Shown here in pieces: positions 1 through 6,082 of a stretch of DNA of 8,350 nucleotides. The notes under the pieces were generated by a model that was given only the letters and a program-made list of their open reading frames with translations, was not told where the DNA came from and ran no database searches. The position numbers and the translations under genes are program-made. Origin of the DNA: Rhizobacter sp. (lineage in GTDB: Bacteria; Pseudomonadota; Gammaproteobacteria; Burkholderiales; Burkholderiaceae_C); assembly GCA_025360945.1 (NCBI GenBank), contig JANYBE010000215.1, forward strand, positions 1 to 8,350, in the 5' to 3' direction. How positions within the stretch are numbered: the first letter of the stretch is position 1; the number at the start of each line of letters is the position of its first letter.

Positions 1-359
1 GTGCGATCGAGGCGAACCCGAAGGTGCTGCCGGTCATCGAGGCGCAGATTCCGAAGGGTGGCGCGACGCTGTTCTTCGACACGATGGCGATCCCGAAGGA
101 CGCGCCGCACCCGAACAACGCGCACCTGTGGATCAACTACATCCTGCGCCCGGACGTGGCGGCCTCGCTGACGAACAAGGTCTTCTACGCGAATCCGAAC
201 GCGGCGTCGCTGAAGTTCGTGAAGAAAGACGTGGCCGAGAACAAGACCATCTTCCTGAGCGACGCCGACAAGAAGCGCATGACGCCGCCGGACGCCGTGC
301 CGCAGGACGTGAAGCGCGTGCAGACGCGCATCTTCACCGGCTTCAAGGCGGTCAAGTAG
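1..359 (+). CDS. potF: PotF-like polyamine ABC transporter substrate-binding protein, C-terminal part
   Basis: This is the C-terminal 118 residues of a periplasmic binding protein that would deliver putrescine or another polyamine to an ABC importer. The reading frame is open from base 3, and the gene begins upstream of the window; the family is about 370 residues, so roughly two thirds is missing. The visible part resembles the end of E. coli PotF: an IPKGGATLFFDTMAIPKDA segment (PotF has a similar IPKEGA...FDMLAIP), then NYILRPDVAASLTN, a FYANPNAA segment, and a final RVQTRIFTGFK close to the PotF RVRTRAWT ending. It ends in TAG at 357-359. The permease and ATPase genes are not in view, so a downstream position in a pot operon cannot be tested. 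The polyamine family assignment is firm; the exact substrate is not. Confidence 0.87.
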   Translation, partial: AIEANPKVLPVIEAQIPKGGATLFFDTMAIPKDAPHPNNAHLWINYILRPDVAASLTNKVFYANPNAASLKFVKKDVAENKTIFLSDADKKRMTPPDAVPQDVKRVQTRIFTGFKAVK

Positions 360-367
360 CGGGCTGC

Positions 368-392
368 GCGCATTCGTCGAGCGCGAATGCGC
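368..392 (+). terminator. Hairpin after the PotF-like gene, possible terminator
   Basis: A perfect 9-bp inverted repeat (GCGCATTCG / CGAATGCGC) encloses a 7-nt loop, starting 9 nt after the potF-like stop codon. The location suits a transcription terminator. No run of T follows the right arm, so it would be an atypical intrinsic terminator, an mRNA 3'-end stabiliser, or simply a stem of another kind. The rest of the gap to the next gene (393-596) shows no gene and no promoter that can be defended by eye. Confidence 0.45.
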
Positions 393-596
393 TGACTTGA
401 GCTCTTGTTACCACGCCGACGCCACTAGCGTGAACTATGCGGCACCCCGCGGCGAACGAACAAACCGTTGCGCCGGTTCACAGGATCCAACGCATCTTCG
501 CCCCTAGGATCGGGCGGACCGAGTTCAAGTGCCGATGGCCGCATTTCTTGCGTGGCCGCACACCTCCGGTGCTGAACCAGGACCCGAGGAGCCCCC

Positions 597-1463
597 ATGT
601 CATTCGTGATGATCGCCACCGGCTCGACCAGTCGCTCACGGGTTCACACCCTGTCGATTCGTTCCCTGCTGTTCGGCAGCTCGCTAGCAGGGTTTGGCGT
701 GCTGGCGGCCGGAATCGGCCTGGGCAGCTGGATCACCGCAGCGGCACCCGCGGTGCATGCCGGGCCGGAGCGCGCGCGCGCGGCCTCACCGTTCGTCGTC
801 GAGCAACTGGGCGCGCTGTCCGGCCGCCTGTTCAGGCTCGAGACCCAGGCCGGGCAGTTGATTGAACGCGTCGGTGCGAAGCGCAGCCCCGCGACGCCGC
901 CGACACCGACGGGGCGCGATTCAGGCAGCGGCGGGCCACTTTTGCCCCCCCGGCCGGAACGGGAGGCCGCTGATGACTTTGGTGCGTTGGAGTTGCGACT
1001 CACCGAGATCGAACAACAGATGGCGCTGGTCTCGGATGCCGCTACGCTCCAGAACCTGGAGCTGATGCGCATGCCCAGCCATGTGCCGGTCGATGGCGCC
1101 CATCTGGGCTCGTCGTTCGGCAATCGCGAAGATCCTTTCACCGGCCGGCGCGCCTTCCATGCGGGACTGGACTTCACCGTGGCACCGGGCACGGCCATCC
1201 ACGCGGCGGCGGGCGGTACGGTCGCGTTCGCCGGCGTCAAGAGCGATTTCGGCCGGGTCGTCGAGATCGAACACGGCAACGGCCTGACCACCCGCTATGC
1301 GCATGCGTCGCGCCTGCTGGTCGCGGTCGGCGCGGTCGTGATGCCGGGCGACATGATTGCCGAGGTTGGCTCCACCGGGCGTTCCACCGGCCCGCACCTT
1401 CACTTCGAGGTGCTGCGCAACGGTGAGGCGACCGATCCGCGCCGCTACCTCGCCGGCATGTGA
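597..1463 (+). CDS. Membrane-anchored M23 (LytM) family peptidoglycan endopeptidase
   Basis: A predicted zinc metallopeptidase that would cut peptide cross-links of peptidoglycan in the periplasm (288 aa). A short cytoplasmic tail (1-22) precedes one transmembrane segment (about 24-48). The region 65-155 contains helical stretches, interrupted by a Pro/Gly-rich linker near 97-120. The LytM domain occupies about 165-285. The family metal ligands are all visible: H188 and D192 in HAGLD, and H269 in GPHLHFE. The catalytic histidines H236 (RYAHA) and H267 are also present, so the enzyme looks active. The ATG at 597 is preceded by GAGGAG at 586-591 with 5 nt spacing. It is followed 13 nt later by a coiled-coil membrane gene and then a bactofilin, which points to a role in cell shape or localised wall remodelling. 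The anchored topology resembles bactofilin-partner M23 peptidases rather than secreted lysins. Confidence 0.9.
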   Translation: MSFVMIATGSTSRSRVHTLSIRSLLFGSSLAGFGVLAAGIGLGSWITAAAPAVHAGPERARAASPFVVEQLGALSGRLFRLETQAGQLIERVGAKRSPATPPTPTGRDSGSGGPLLPPRPEREAADDFGALELRLTEIEQQMALVSDAATLQNLELMRMPSHVPVDGAHLGSSFGNREDPFTGRRAFHAGLDFTVAPGTAIHAAAGGTVAFAGVKSDFGRVVEIEHGNGLTTRYAHASRLLVAVGAVVMPGDMIAEVGSTGRSTGPHLHFEVLRNGEATDPRRYLAGM

Positions 1464-1476
1464 GCGTGGATCTCGA

Positions 1477-1842
1477 ATGTCGATTCGCCCCTGGCGTGCC
1501 GCATCGGCAGATCTTGCCCGCATTAAGCTCGTACTGTCGCAGGGCCGCGCCGGCCGTGGCTGGATCGTCTGGTGCGGGCTGGTCATCGTTGCGCTGCTGG
1601 CCGGTGCAGCGGGCACGGACCTTTACTGGCGTCAGAGGCTCGGCACGTTGCAGCAGCAGGCTGCCGCGGTGAAGGACCAGCAGCTACTGATGCAAGGGCT
1701 GGAGCAATCGCGGCTGCAGATGCGCGTGTCCGATGCACGCAGCCAAGAGCTCGAGCGCCAGATCGGCACGCTCAACCGACAGCTGCGCGAGTGCCAGGAA
1801 GAGGTCACGTTCTTTCGCAAGACCGGCAGCGGCAAACGCTAG
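1477..1842 (+). CDS. Small bitopic membrane protein with periplasmic coiled coil (DUF6776-like)
   Basis: A 121-residue protein with a basic N-terminal tail (1-28), one transmembrane helix (about 29-46, from WIVWCG to LLAGAAG) and a long Gln/Glu/Arg-rich helix (about 50-112) with heptad-like spacing, ending in a QEEVTFFRK segment. By the positive-inside pattern the coiled coil would be periplasmic. The frame stays open further upstream to 1357, but that stretch lies inside the peptidase gene; ATG 1477 was chosen because it lies 13 nt after the peptidase stop and is followed by a plausible membrane protein. There is no strong Shine-Dalgarno, so translation may be coupled. The 'ELERQIGTLNRQLRECQEE...FFR' style recalls the DUF6776 family found next to bactofilin genes, but as I recall that family has a further C-terminal domain that is absent here. 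Role unknown; an adaptor between bactofilin and peptidase is an inference. Confidence 0.75.
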   Translation: MSIRPWRAASADLARIKLVLSQGRAGRGWIVWCGLVIVALLAGAAGTDLYWRQRLGTLQQQAAAVKDQQLLMQGLEQSRLQMRVSDARSQELERQIGTLNRQLRECQEEVTFFRKTGSGKR

Positions 1843-1875
1843 GCGCGCACGCGCCGCATCAGGAGACCGAAGACC

Positions 1876-2322
1876 ATGTTCGCGAAGCGAAAGAAGCGCC
1901 CGTTCATCGAGGTGACCAAGCTGTCCAGCCTGATCGCCGAAGACGTCGAAATCACCGGCGATGTCTGCTTCTCCAGCGGCATCCGCATCGACGGGCGCGT
2001 CAAGGGCAATGTGATCGCGCGCACTGTCGAGGGCCAGACCCGCGCGCTGCTCGTGCTGTCTGAGAAAGGGCAGATCGAAGGCAGCGTGAACTGCGGCGAC
2101 GCCGTGATCAACGGCACCGTCATCGGCGACCTGGACATCGAGCACTTCCTGGAGCTGCAATCGAACTCGCGCGTGAGCGGAACGATCCGCTACGAGCACC
2201 TACAGATGGACGTCGGGGCTTCGGTCCGGGGTCAGTTGCTGGCAAAGGCCGAGAACCGGCCCGCGACCGGCCAGGTGCTGGAGCTGGCAGTGGACAAGGC
2301 AGCCAGCGCGGAACGGCGCTAG
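1876..2322 (+). CDS. Bactofilin (polymer-forming cytoskeletal protein)
   Basis: A 148-residue bactofilin (PF04519/DUF583 type). Bactofilins polymerise without nucleotide into filaments beneath the inner membrane and position cell-wall enzymes. The basic N-terminal tail (residues 1-9, FAKRKKRPF) could touch the membrane. The core (about 15-125) shows the characteristic short beta-strand repeats with alternating hydrophobics and glycines, for example ITGDVCF, IRIDGRVKGNV, GQIEGSV, AVINGTVIGDL and SRVSGTI, forming a right-handed beta-helix. The C-terminal tail (126-148) is polar and probably disordered. ATG 1876 has AGGAG at 1861-1865 with 10 nt spacing. It is the third gene after the M23 peptidase and the coiled-coil protein, with only 33 nt separating it from the latter, so the three are probably one transcript. 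It converges on the DUF427 gene. Confidence 0.93.
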   Translation: MFAKRKKRPFIEVTKLSSLIAEDVEITGDVCFSSGIRIDGRVKGNVIARTVEGQTRALLVLSEKGQIEGSVNCGDAVINGTVIGDLDIEHFLELQSNSRVSGTIRYEHLQMDVGASVRGQLLAKAENRPATGQVLELAVDKAASAERR

Positions 2323-2330
2323 CCATCCGG

Positions 2331-2350
2331 CGCGCCCGCGGACCGGCGCG
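2331..2350. terminator. GC-only hairpin between convergent genes, possible bidirectional terminator
   Basis: The gap between the convergent bactofilin and DUF427 genes is only 28 bp. It contains a 6-bp stem CGCGCC / GGCGCG with an 8-nt loop, ending exactly at the DUF427 stop codon. No T-run follows on either strand. The same gap carries the 8-bp direct repeat CCGGCGCG (2327-2334 and 2343-2350), so the inverted repeat may be partly a by-product of GC-rich sequence. Confidence 0.3.
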
Positions 2351-2629
2351 TCACTGCACCTTCACGCCCTTCCAGAATGCGATCCGGCCCTTGATCTCGG
2401 CCGCGGCTTCGCTCGGCTCCGGGTAGTACCAGACCGCGTTTTCGTTCATCTCGCCGTTGACGAACAGGCTGTAGTAGTGGGCCTGCCCCTTCCACGCGCA
2501 GCTGCTGCGGTGGTTGCTGAAGCTGATGTACTCGCGCTTCAGACTGGCTTCGGGGAAGTAATGGTTGCCTTCGACGATCACGGTGTCGTCGCTTTCGGCG
2601 AGGGTCACGCCGTTCCAGGTTGCTTTCAT
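2351..2629 (-). CDS. DUF427 family small protein
   Basis: A complete 92-residue DUF427 (PF04248) protein. Visible family signatures, in order, are ATWNG near the N-terminus, AESDDTVIVEGNHYFP (residues 11-26), a central CAWKGQAHYYSL block (44-55), NAVWYYPEP (64-72) and IAFWKGVKV at the C-terminus (83-91). The family forms a small beta-rich fold of unknown biochemical function; it usually stands alone and is soluble and cytoplasmic. No signal peptide is present. A GGAG (2642-2645) lies 12 nt upstream of the ATG, which is rather far. It is the last of three minus-strand genes, 93 bp downstream of the cyclase, and could share its transcript or have its own promoter in that gap. A weak 5-bp stem (GCCAG/CTGGC, 2687-2702) lies in the gap. 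Confidence 0.9.
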   Translation of the reverse strand: MKATWNGVTLAESDDTVIVEGNHYFPEASLKREYISFSNHRSSCAWKGQAHYYSLFVNGEMNENAVWYYPEPSEAAAEIKGRIAFWKGVKVQ

Positions 2630-2722
2630 CGTATCGTTTCACTCCAGCGGGCTCGCGGCTTCACGGCCGGCCGCACTGCAAGTCTAGCCAGTCTCGTCTG
2701 GCGTGGTCATGGCGCCGGTCAC

Positions 2723-3757
2723 TCAGCGTGTGCTGTCCGAGTACGGGGCCGCCCTGGGATTTGGGCGCAGCATGGTCGCGCTGTCGTCGTCGGCGCCGTC
2801 GGACGAGGCTTGCACGGCCACCAGCGTGAGCACCTCGGCCAGACGGATGCGGTCGCCCGGCTTGATCGGCACATCGTGCCCTTTCGGAGCCGGCTGGCCG
2901 TTCACTTCGGTCACCGCGTCCGACAGTCCGCGCATGCAAAAGCCCTCGGCGCCGCGGCGTAGCTCGAAGTGCCAGCGGCTGATGTGGCGTGCGAGCAGGG
3001 GGTCGGGGTGGATCAGCACCACGTCGTTGGCCGGCATACCTTCGTGCTCGGCCAGGCGGCCGAAGGTGATGATGTCCAGCAGCGGAAGCTCGATCAGCTG
3101 CTGGGTTTCCTCGACGCAAAATCGGGTCGGGAAGCGGCTGCGGTCGCGCCAGTCGAGCAAGAGTAGCTCGACCGGCCGAGCTACCCCCTTGAGCTCCACG
3201 ACACCCAGTGCGTGGCACTGCATGCGCGCGGCCGAGCCAAGTTCCTGGAAAACCTCGCGTGTCAGGCGCACCTCGCCGACTGCCGCCGACCCGACCACGC
3301 GCGCGCACAGGTTAACCGAATCGCCGCTCACTGCTGAGCCGTCGCTGAGTACCGGCCCCCAGTGCATGCCCATGCGCAGCCGCAGCTGATGGGCGTGGGC
3401 GCGTGCCAGGTTGACGTCGGAGACCAGCCGCTGCACCGCGACGACGCCACGCAGCGCGGTCTGCGCATCGGCGAAGACCAGGAACGCGCCGTCGCCGGCA
3501 GTGTCAACGATGCGTCCATCGAAACGGCTCGTGCCCTGCTCAAGCATGTCGTAGTGCAATTGCTGCATCTGGCGCCCCGCGGCGTCGCCGAAGCGCGCGC
3601 AGTACGGCGTGGAGCCGACGATGTCAGAGAAAAGCAGCAGCATGCGGCGCTCAAATCGCCGCGTCAGCTCCTGCTGCAACAAGTTCTGCAGCCGCACGAT
3701 CTCCGTCATGCTGAGCTTGTCCAGAGGGCCGAAGTCGGGCACGTGGCTATCCTTCAT
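2723..3757 (-). CDS. Class III nucleotide cyclase with C-terminal FHA domain
   Basis: A 344-residue soluble protein. Residues 36-200 form a class III adenylate/guanylate cyclase domain: metal-binding D45 in LLFSDIVGST, second metal ligand D89 in DTAGDG, and transition-state residues N149 and R153 in SVNLCARV. The two positions that normally select the purine are unusual: D85 replaces the usual Lys, and A142 sits where Thr or Asp is usual, so the substrate cannot be assigned. Residues about 225-315 form an FHA phosphothreonine-binding domain (FGR at 232-234, SRWH at 260-263, NG at 286-287). No kinase is in view. The ATG at 3757 lacks a Shine-Dalgarno, but an in-frame GTG at 3742-3740 has AAGGA (3754-3750) 7 nt upstream and may be the true start, shortening the protein by five residues. 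It lies 36 bp downstream of the WYL regulator on the same strand. Confidence 0.88.
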   Translation of the reverse strand: MKDSHVPDFGPLDKLSMTEIVRLQNLLQQELTRRFERRMLLLFSDIVGSTPYCARFGDAAGRQMQQLHYDMLEQGTSRFDGRIVDTAGDGAFLVFADAQTALRGVVAVQRLVSDVNLARAHAHQLRLRMGMHWGPVLSDGSAVSGDSVNLCARVVGSAAVGEVRLTREVFQELGSAARMQCHALGVVELKGVARPVELLLLDWRDRSRFPTRFCVEETQQLIELPLLDIITFGRLAEHEGMPANDVVLIHPDPLLARHISRWHFELRRGAEGFCMRGLSDAVTEVNGQPAPKGHDVPIKPGDRIRLAEVLTLVAVQASSDGADDDSATMLRPNPRAAPYSDSTR

Positions 3758-3793
3758 CGGATTGCAATGCCATCGCCTTGCGGCGCGTCGGGC

Positions 3794-4816
3794 TCACGCC
3801 GGCGCGGCTATCGGCACCGATTGCGCATCGTAGCGCGCCGCGGCGCTTCGCAAGCGCCGGCCGAGCAGTGCGACCAGCGCCTTGTCGCCGCTGACGATGA
3901 CGCTGTCACCGTGGCGCAGGATGTCCATCGCCAGCTCGGTGGGGTCGCTGTACGGCACCTGCAACTCGTAGCGGCCGTCCGTCAACCAGCGCGCCCTTTG
4001 CTGCGGGTGCCACTCTTCATTGGCGACCCACAACGCGGCCTCGGCACCGAAGACCAGTGTCGCCCATTTCAGCTTCACGCCGCCGCCGTAGATGCCGTAG
4101 CCGGCATCGAGCTCCGCCTCCAGCTCGCGCAGGGCGACGTGCTTGGCCTTCTTGTCAAGCAACGCGGCGTCGCGCACCGCGTCAAGCGCGAAGCGGCGCA
4201 GAGCGTTGCTGGCGTGGCACCATGCATCGAGGTACCAGGTGCTGCGGTAGTTGACGAGACGTTGCGGCGAAACCTCGCGCTCGCTGAGCGTCCGGTCACT
4301 GCGCTTGAAGTAGCGCAAGTGCAGGCGTCGGCGCTGCATCAGCGCGCTTCCCAGCAGCTCGAAGTGCTTGCTCGGCACGCGCCGCCGTGCAGTGCCTATG
4401 ACCTTGACGCGGCGCATCAGCTCGCGCGCCTCGGTCTCGTCGGTGCCGAGCATGCCCTGCAGCTTCTCCATCAGCGGCTGCAGATGGCGCGCGAGCACGC
4501 CGTCGTCGTCCAGGCCGGCGAGCAGCTGGTGCATCGTCAGCAGTGCGTGGAGCTCGTTCTCGCTGAACCACAGGCCGGGCAGCTCGTGGCGCGCGGCGTC
4601 GGCGTGCGCTGCGGACGCTGCGAAACGGTAACCGTTGCTGAACGCGTCGTAGACGATGGGTGCGCTGAGCCGGTCGCGCAGGTATTGCAGATCGCGCTTT
4701 AGGGTGGCGGGTGAGACGGCCAGCTCGAGCTGCAAGGCCGCAAAACTGACGCAGCCGCGGCCGCGCAGCAGCAGCTCGATCTTGTAGAAGCGCTCGGTTC
4801 GGTCCATGGCCGGCAT
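3794..4816 (-). CDS. WYL-domain transcriptional regulator (YafY type)
   Basis: A 340-residue DNA-binding regulator. The N-terminal winged helix-turn-helix (about 5-65) begins DRTERFYKIELLLRG and has VSPATLKRDLQYLR as the recognition region, ending with the wing NGYRF. The middle and C-terminal part holds a WYL domain: the W194-Y195-L196 signature in STWYLDAWCH, followed by LRRFALDAV with ligand-binding arginines, and a WCX-like C-terminal segment with DPTELAMDILRHG (about 291-303). WYL regulators are often tuned by a nucleotide or nucleic-acid ligand and several control phage-defence or DNA-damage genes. ATG 4816 was taken; ATG 4807 (residue 4) is an alternative. A perfect inverted repeat directly abuts the start codon, suggesting autoregulation. 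It is divergent from the HNH-like gene and may be cotranscribed with the cyclase gene. Confidence 0.9.
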   Translation of the reverse strand: MPAMDRTERFYKIELLLRGRGCVSFAALQLELAVSPATLKRDLQYLRDRLSAPIVYDAFSNGYRFAASAAHADAARHELPGLWFSENELHALLTMHQLLAGLDDDGVLARHLQPLMEKLQGMLGTDETEARELMRRVKVIGTARRRVPSKHFELLGSALMQRRRLHLRYFKRSDRTLSEREVSPQRLVNYRSTWYLDAWCHASNALRRFALDAVRDAALLDKKAKHVALRELEAELDAGYGIYGGGVKLKWATLVFGAEAALWVANEEWHPQQRARWLTDGRYELQVPYSDPTELAMDILRHGDSVIVSGDKALVALLGRRLRSAAARYDAQSVPIAAPA

Positions 4817-4839
4817 GGTAGCTCACGCCATGAGCTACC
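4817..4839. promoter_or_regulatory. Perfect 9-bp inverted repeat between divergent genes, candidate operator
   Basis: The arms GGTAGCTCA and TGAGCTACC are exact reverse complements separated by CGCCA. The left arm touches the WYL start codon (4814-4816). The centre-to-centre length and symmetry suit a dimeric regulator. A second, weaker inverted repeat (CCCAG / CTGGG, 4838-4855) overlaps its right edge. In the WYL transcript the same bases would form a hairpin over the ribosome-binding region, so translational control is the alternative reading. No convincing -35/-10 pair can be named in the 82-bp gap. Confidence 0.55.
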
Positions 4840-4898
4840 CAGGCGTAACACTGGGCTGCATCGCGGCAGCGGTTGCGGCGAATCCAGCGGAGTACCTC

Positions 4899-5993
4899 AT
4901 GTCTGAACTGATCCCCATCGAACGCGTTCCTGGCAACAACCCACACGGCCTCATCGAGACCATCGCGGCGCGCACCGCCCACGAGCAGATCGGCTTCGAG
5001 CTCGGCTGGGACTATGCCCACTACCGCGTCAACTTGCCCGCACCGTATGCGCAGGAATCCTCGCCGCTGCGCGATGGCCAGCGCGCGGGCGAGGCGACCT
5101 TCGGCCTGCGCACCCTGGCCGCGACCCGCCATGTGCGCAAGTGGTTGCAGCTGCGCCTGCACGCGTGGCTGCGCGGGCGCAGCGTCGAGCTGGTTCAGGT
5201 CACACCGAACTACCTGCAGCAGATCGACGTGAGCCATTGCCCGATCACCCGCAGCGCGTTGTCCAGTGCCGCGCTGGCAGCGACCGACGCCTCGATCGAT
5301 CGGGTTCGCAATGATGCGGGCTACGCGGCTGGCAACCTCGCGGTGGTCAGCACCAAGGCCAACCACGCGAAAGGCGCGCTCGACTTTCGCGGAGCGCTGC
5401 GGCGCGTCCAGCAGCTCGAGGCCGAGGCCTTGCTGGGCCTCGACGGCCTGACCGTTTCGCAATGGGCCCGAGTCGCGGTCCTGTGCAGCTTTGTCGAACC
5501 GTTGTCGCACCTTGAAGCGAGCGCGCTGCCGCTGCTGGTGCTGCCGCCGAACCGCTTGCGTCTGTTCAACCCGGTGCAGGCCTTGCAGGCCTTCGTTAGC
5601 CAGCAGTTGCTGACGCCGGGCTGGAGCCAGCGAGTCAGCCGCTTCGAGGACCTGCTGCCGGGCGAGTCGTGCAAGCGCGCCTTCAAGGGCTTCTTCATGG
5701 CATTACTGCCGCGCGTGCTCGAAGGCGGACGCCTGCACGAGGCGCACACCGCGCGCTGGGCGATCGAGGACGCGTGGCGCGCACCGGGGGTGCAGAAACG
5801 CTGGACCCAGGTTGCGCGCCATCTCGATTCGGCACAGTGCGAGGCACTGCTCGTCAAGGCCGCTACGCGACGTCTGACGACGCGCACCGTCGTGTCGTCC
5901 GGTGAGACCGGCGCGACGGACGGCTGGAACCTCGCCACCCGCGGCTACGTGCCGCATGCCCGCGCCCAAGCGCAACGCGAACTGGCGTGGTGA
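4899..5993 (+). CDS. Uncharacterised protein with a central HNH-like motif
   Basis: I do not recognise this 364-residue protein as a named family. The most informative part is residues 109-160: a short HCPITRSAL turn, then ASIDRVRND, AGYAAGNLAVVS and ANHAKG. This matches the 'SLDRIDxxxGYxxGNVxxxSxxxNxxK' pattern seen in many HNH (His-Me finger) endonucleases of phages and bacteria. The usual catalytic His just before the 'SxDR' segment and the paired CxxC zinc ligands are not evident, so it could be a divergent or inactive nuclease, or a DNA-binding relative. The rest (1-105 and 170-364) looks soluble and largely helical, with no signal peptide or membrane segment. The frame is open from 4806, but ATG 4899 is chosen because GGAG (4889-4892) lies 6 nt upstream. 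It is divergent from the WYL regulator across a putative operator. Confidence 0.72.
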   Translation: MSELIPIERVPGNNPHGLIETIAARTAHEQIGFELGWDYAHYRVNLPAPYAQESSPLRDGQRAGEATFGLRTLAATRHVRKWLQLRLHAWLRGRSVELVQVTPNYLQQIDVSHCPITRSALSSAALAATDASIDRVRNDAGYAAGNLAVVSTKANHAKGALDFRGALRRVQQLEAEALLGLDGLTVSQWARVAVLCSFVEPLSHLEASALPLLVLPPNRLRLFNPVQALQAFVSQQLLTPGWSQRVSRFEDLLPGESCKRAFKGFFMALLPRVLEGGRLHEAHTARWAIEDAWRAPGVQKRWTQVARHLDSAQCEALLVKAATRRLTTRTVVSSGETGATDGWNLATRGYVPHARAQAQRELAW

Positions 5994-6082
5994 CCACCAG
6001 CATCTTCGATGACTCGGAACGCTCACGACGGCGTCACGGCGCCGCTTCCTCGGCCGAACCTAGTTGAAGTCAATCCCACGAT

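Noticed and set aside
405..438. TTGTTA and AACTAT as a sigma-70 promoter for the M23 operon
   Set aside because: The spacing is 22 bp, too long, and no alternative pair in 393-596 scores better by eye.
536..560. 8-bp direct repeat TGGCCGCA with 17-bp period before the M23 gene, as a possible regulator site
   Set aside because: Only two copies of a GC-rich octamer, with no promoter elements placed sensibly next to them.
770..783. Alternating GC run as a possible Z-DNA site or slippage repeat
   Set aside because: It is short, lies inside the M23 coding sequence encoding ordinary Glu-Arg-Ala-Arg residues, and is expected at this base composition.
644..1616. Minus-strand open frames opposite the M23 peptidase
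   Set aside because: The plus-strand frame contains the complete LytM active site; the opposite frames show no family features.
2687..2702. 5-bp stem GCCAG/CTGGC after the cyclase gene as a terminator
   Set aside because: The stem is too short with a 6-nt loop and no T-run on the transcribed strand.
3362..4702. Long open frame of 446 codons on the plus strand, antisense to the cyclase and WYL genes
   Set aside because: It runs opposite two well-supported genes, has no recognisable domain, and long antisense open frames are expected in DNA this GC-rich.
4296..5510. Open frame of 404 codons on the minus strand overlapping the WYL and HNH-like genes
   Set aside because: It crosses two divergent genes and their control region, is Arg/Ala-rich low-information sequence, and both overlapped genes have better motif or ribosome-binding evidence.
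2723..5993. Interpreting the cyclase plus HNH-like gene as a complete CBASS or Pycsar defence system
   Set aside because: There is no CD-NTase, no membrane or TIR effector, the cyclase carries an FHA domain, and the two genes are on opposite strands; only a looser regulatory link can be suggested.
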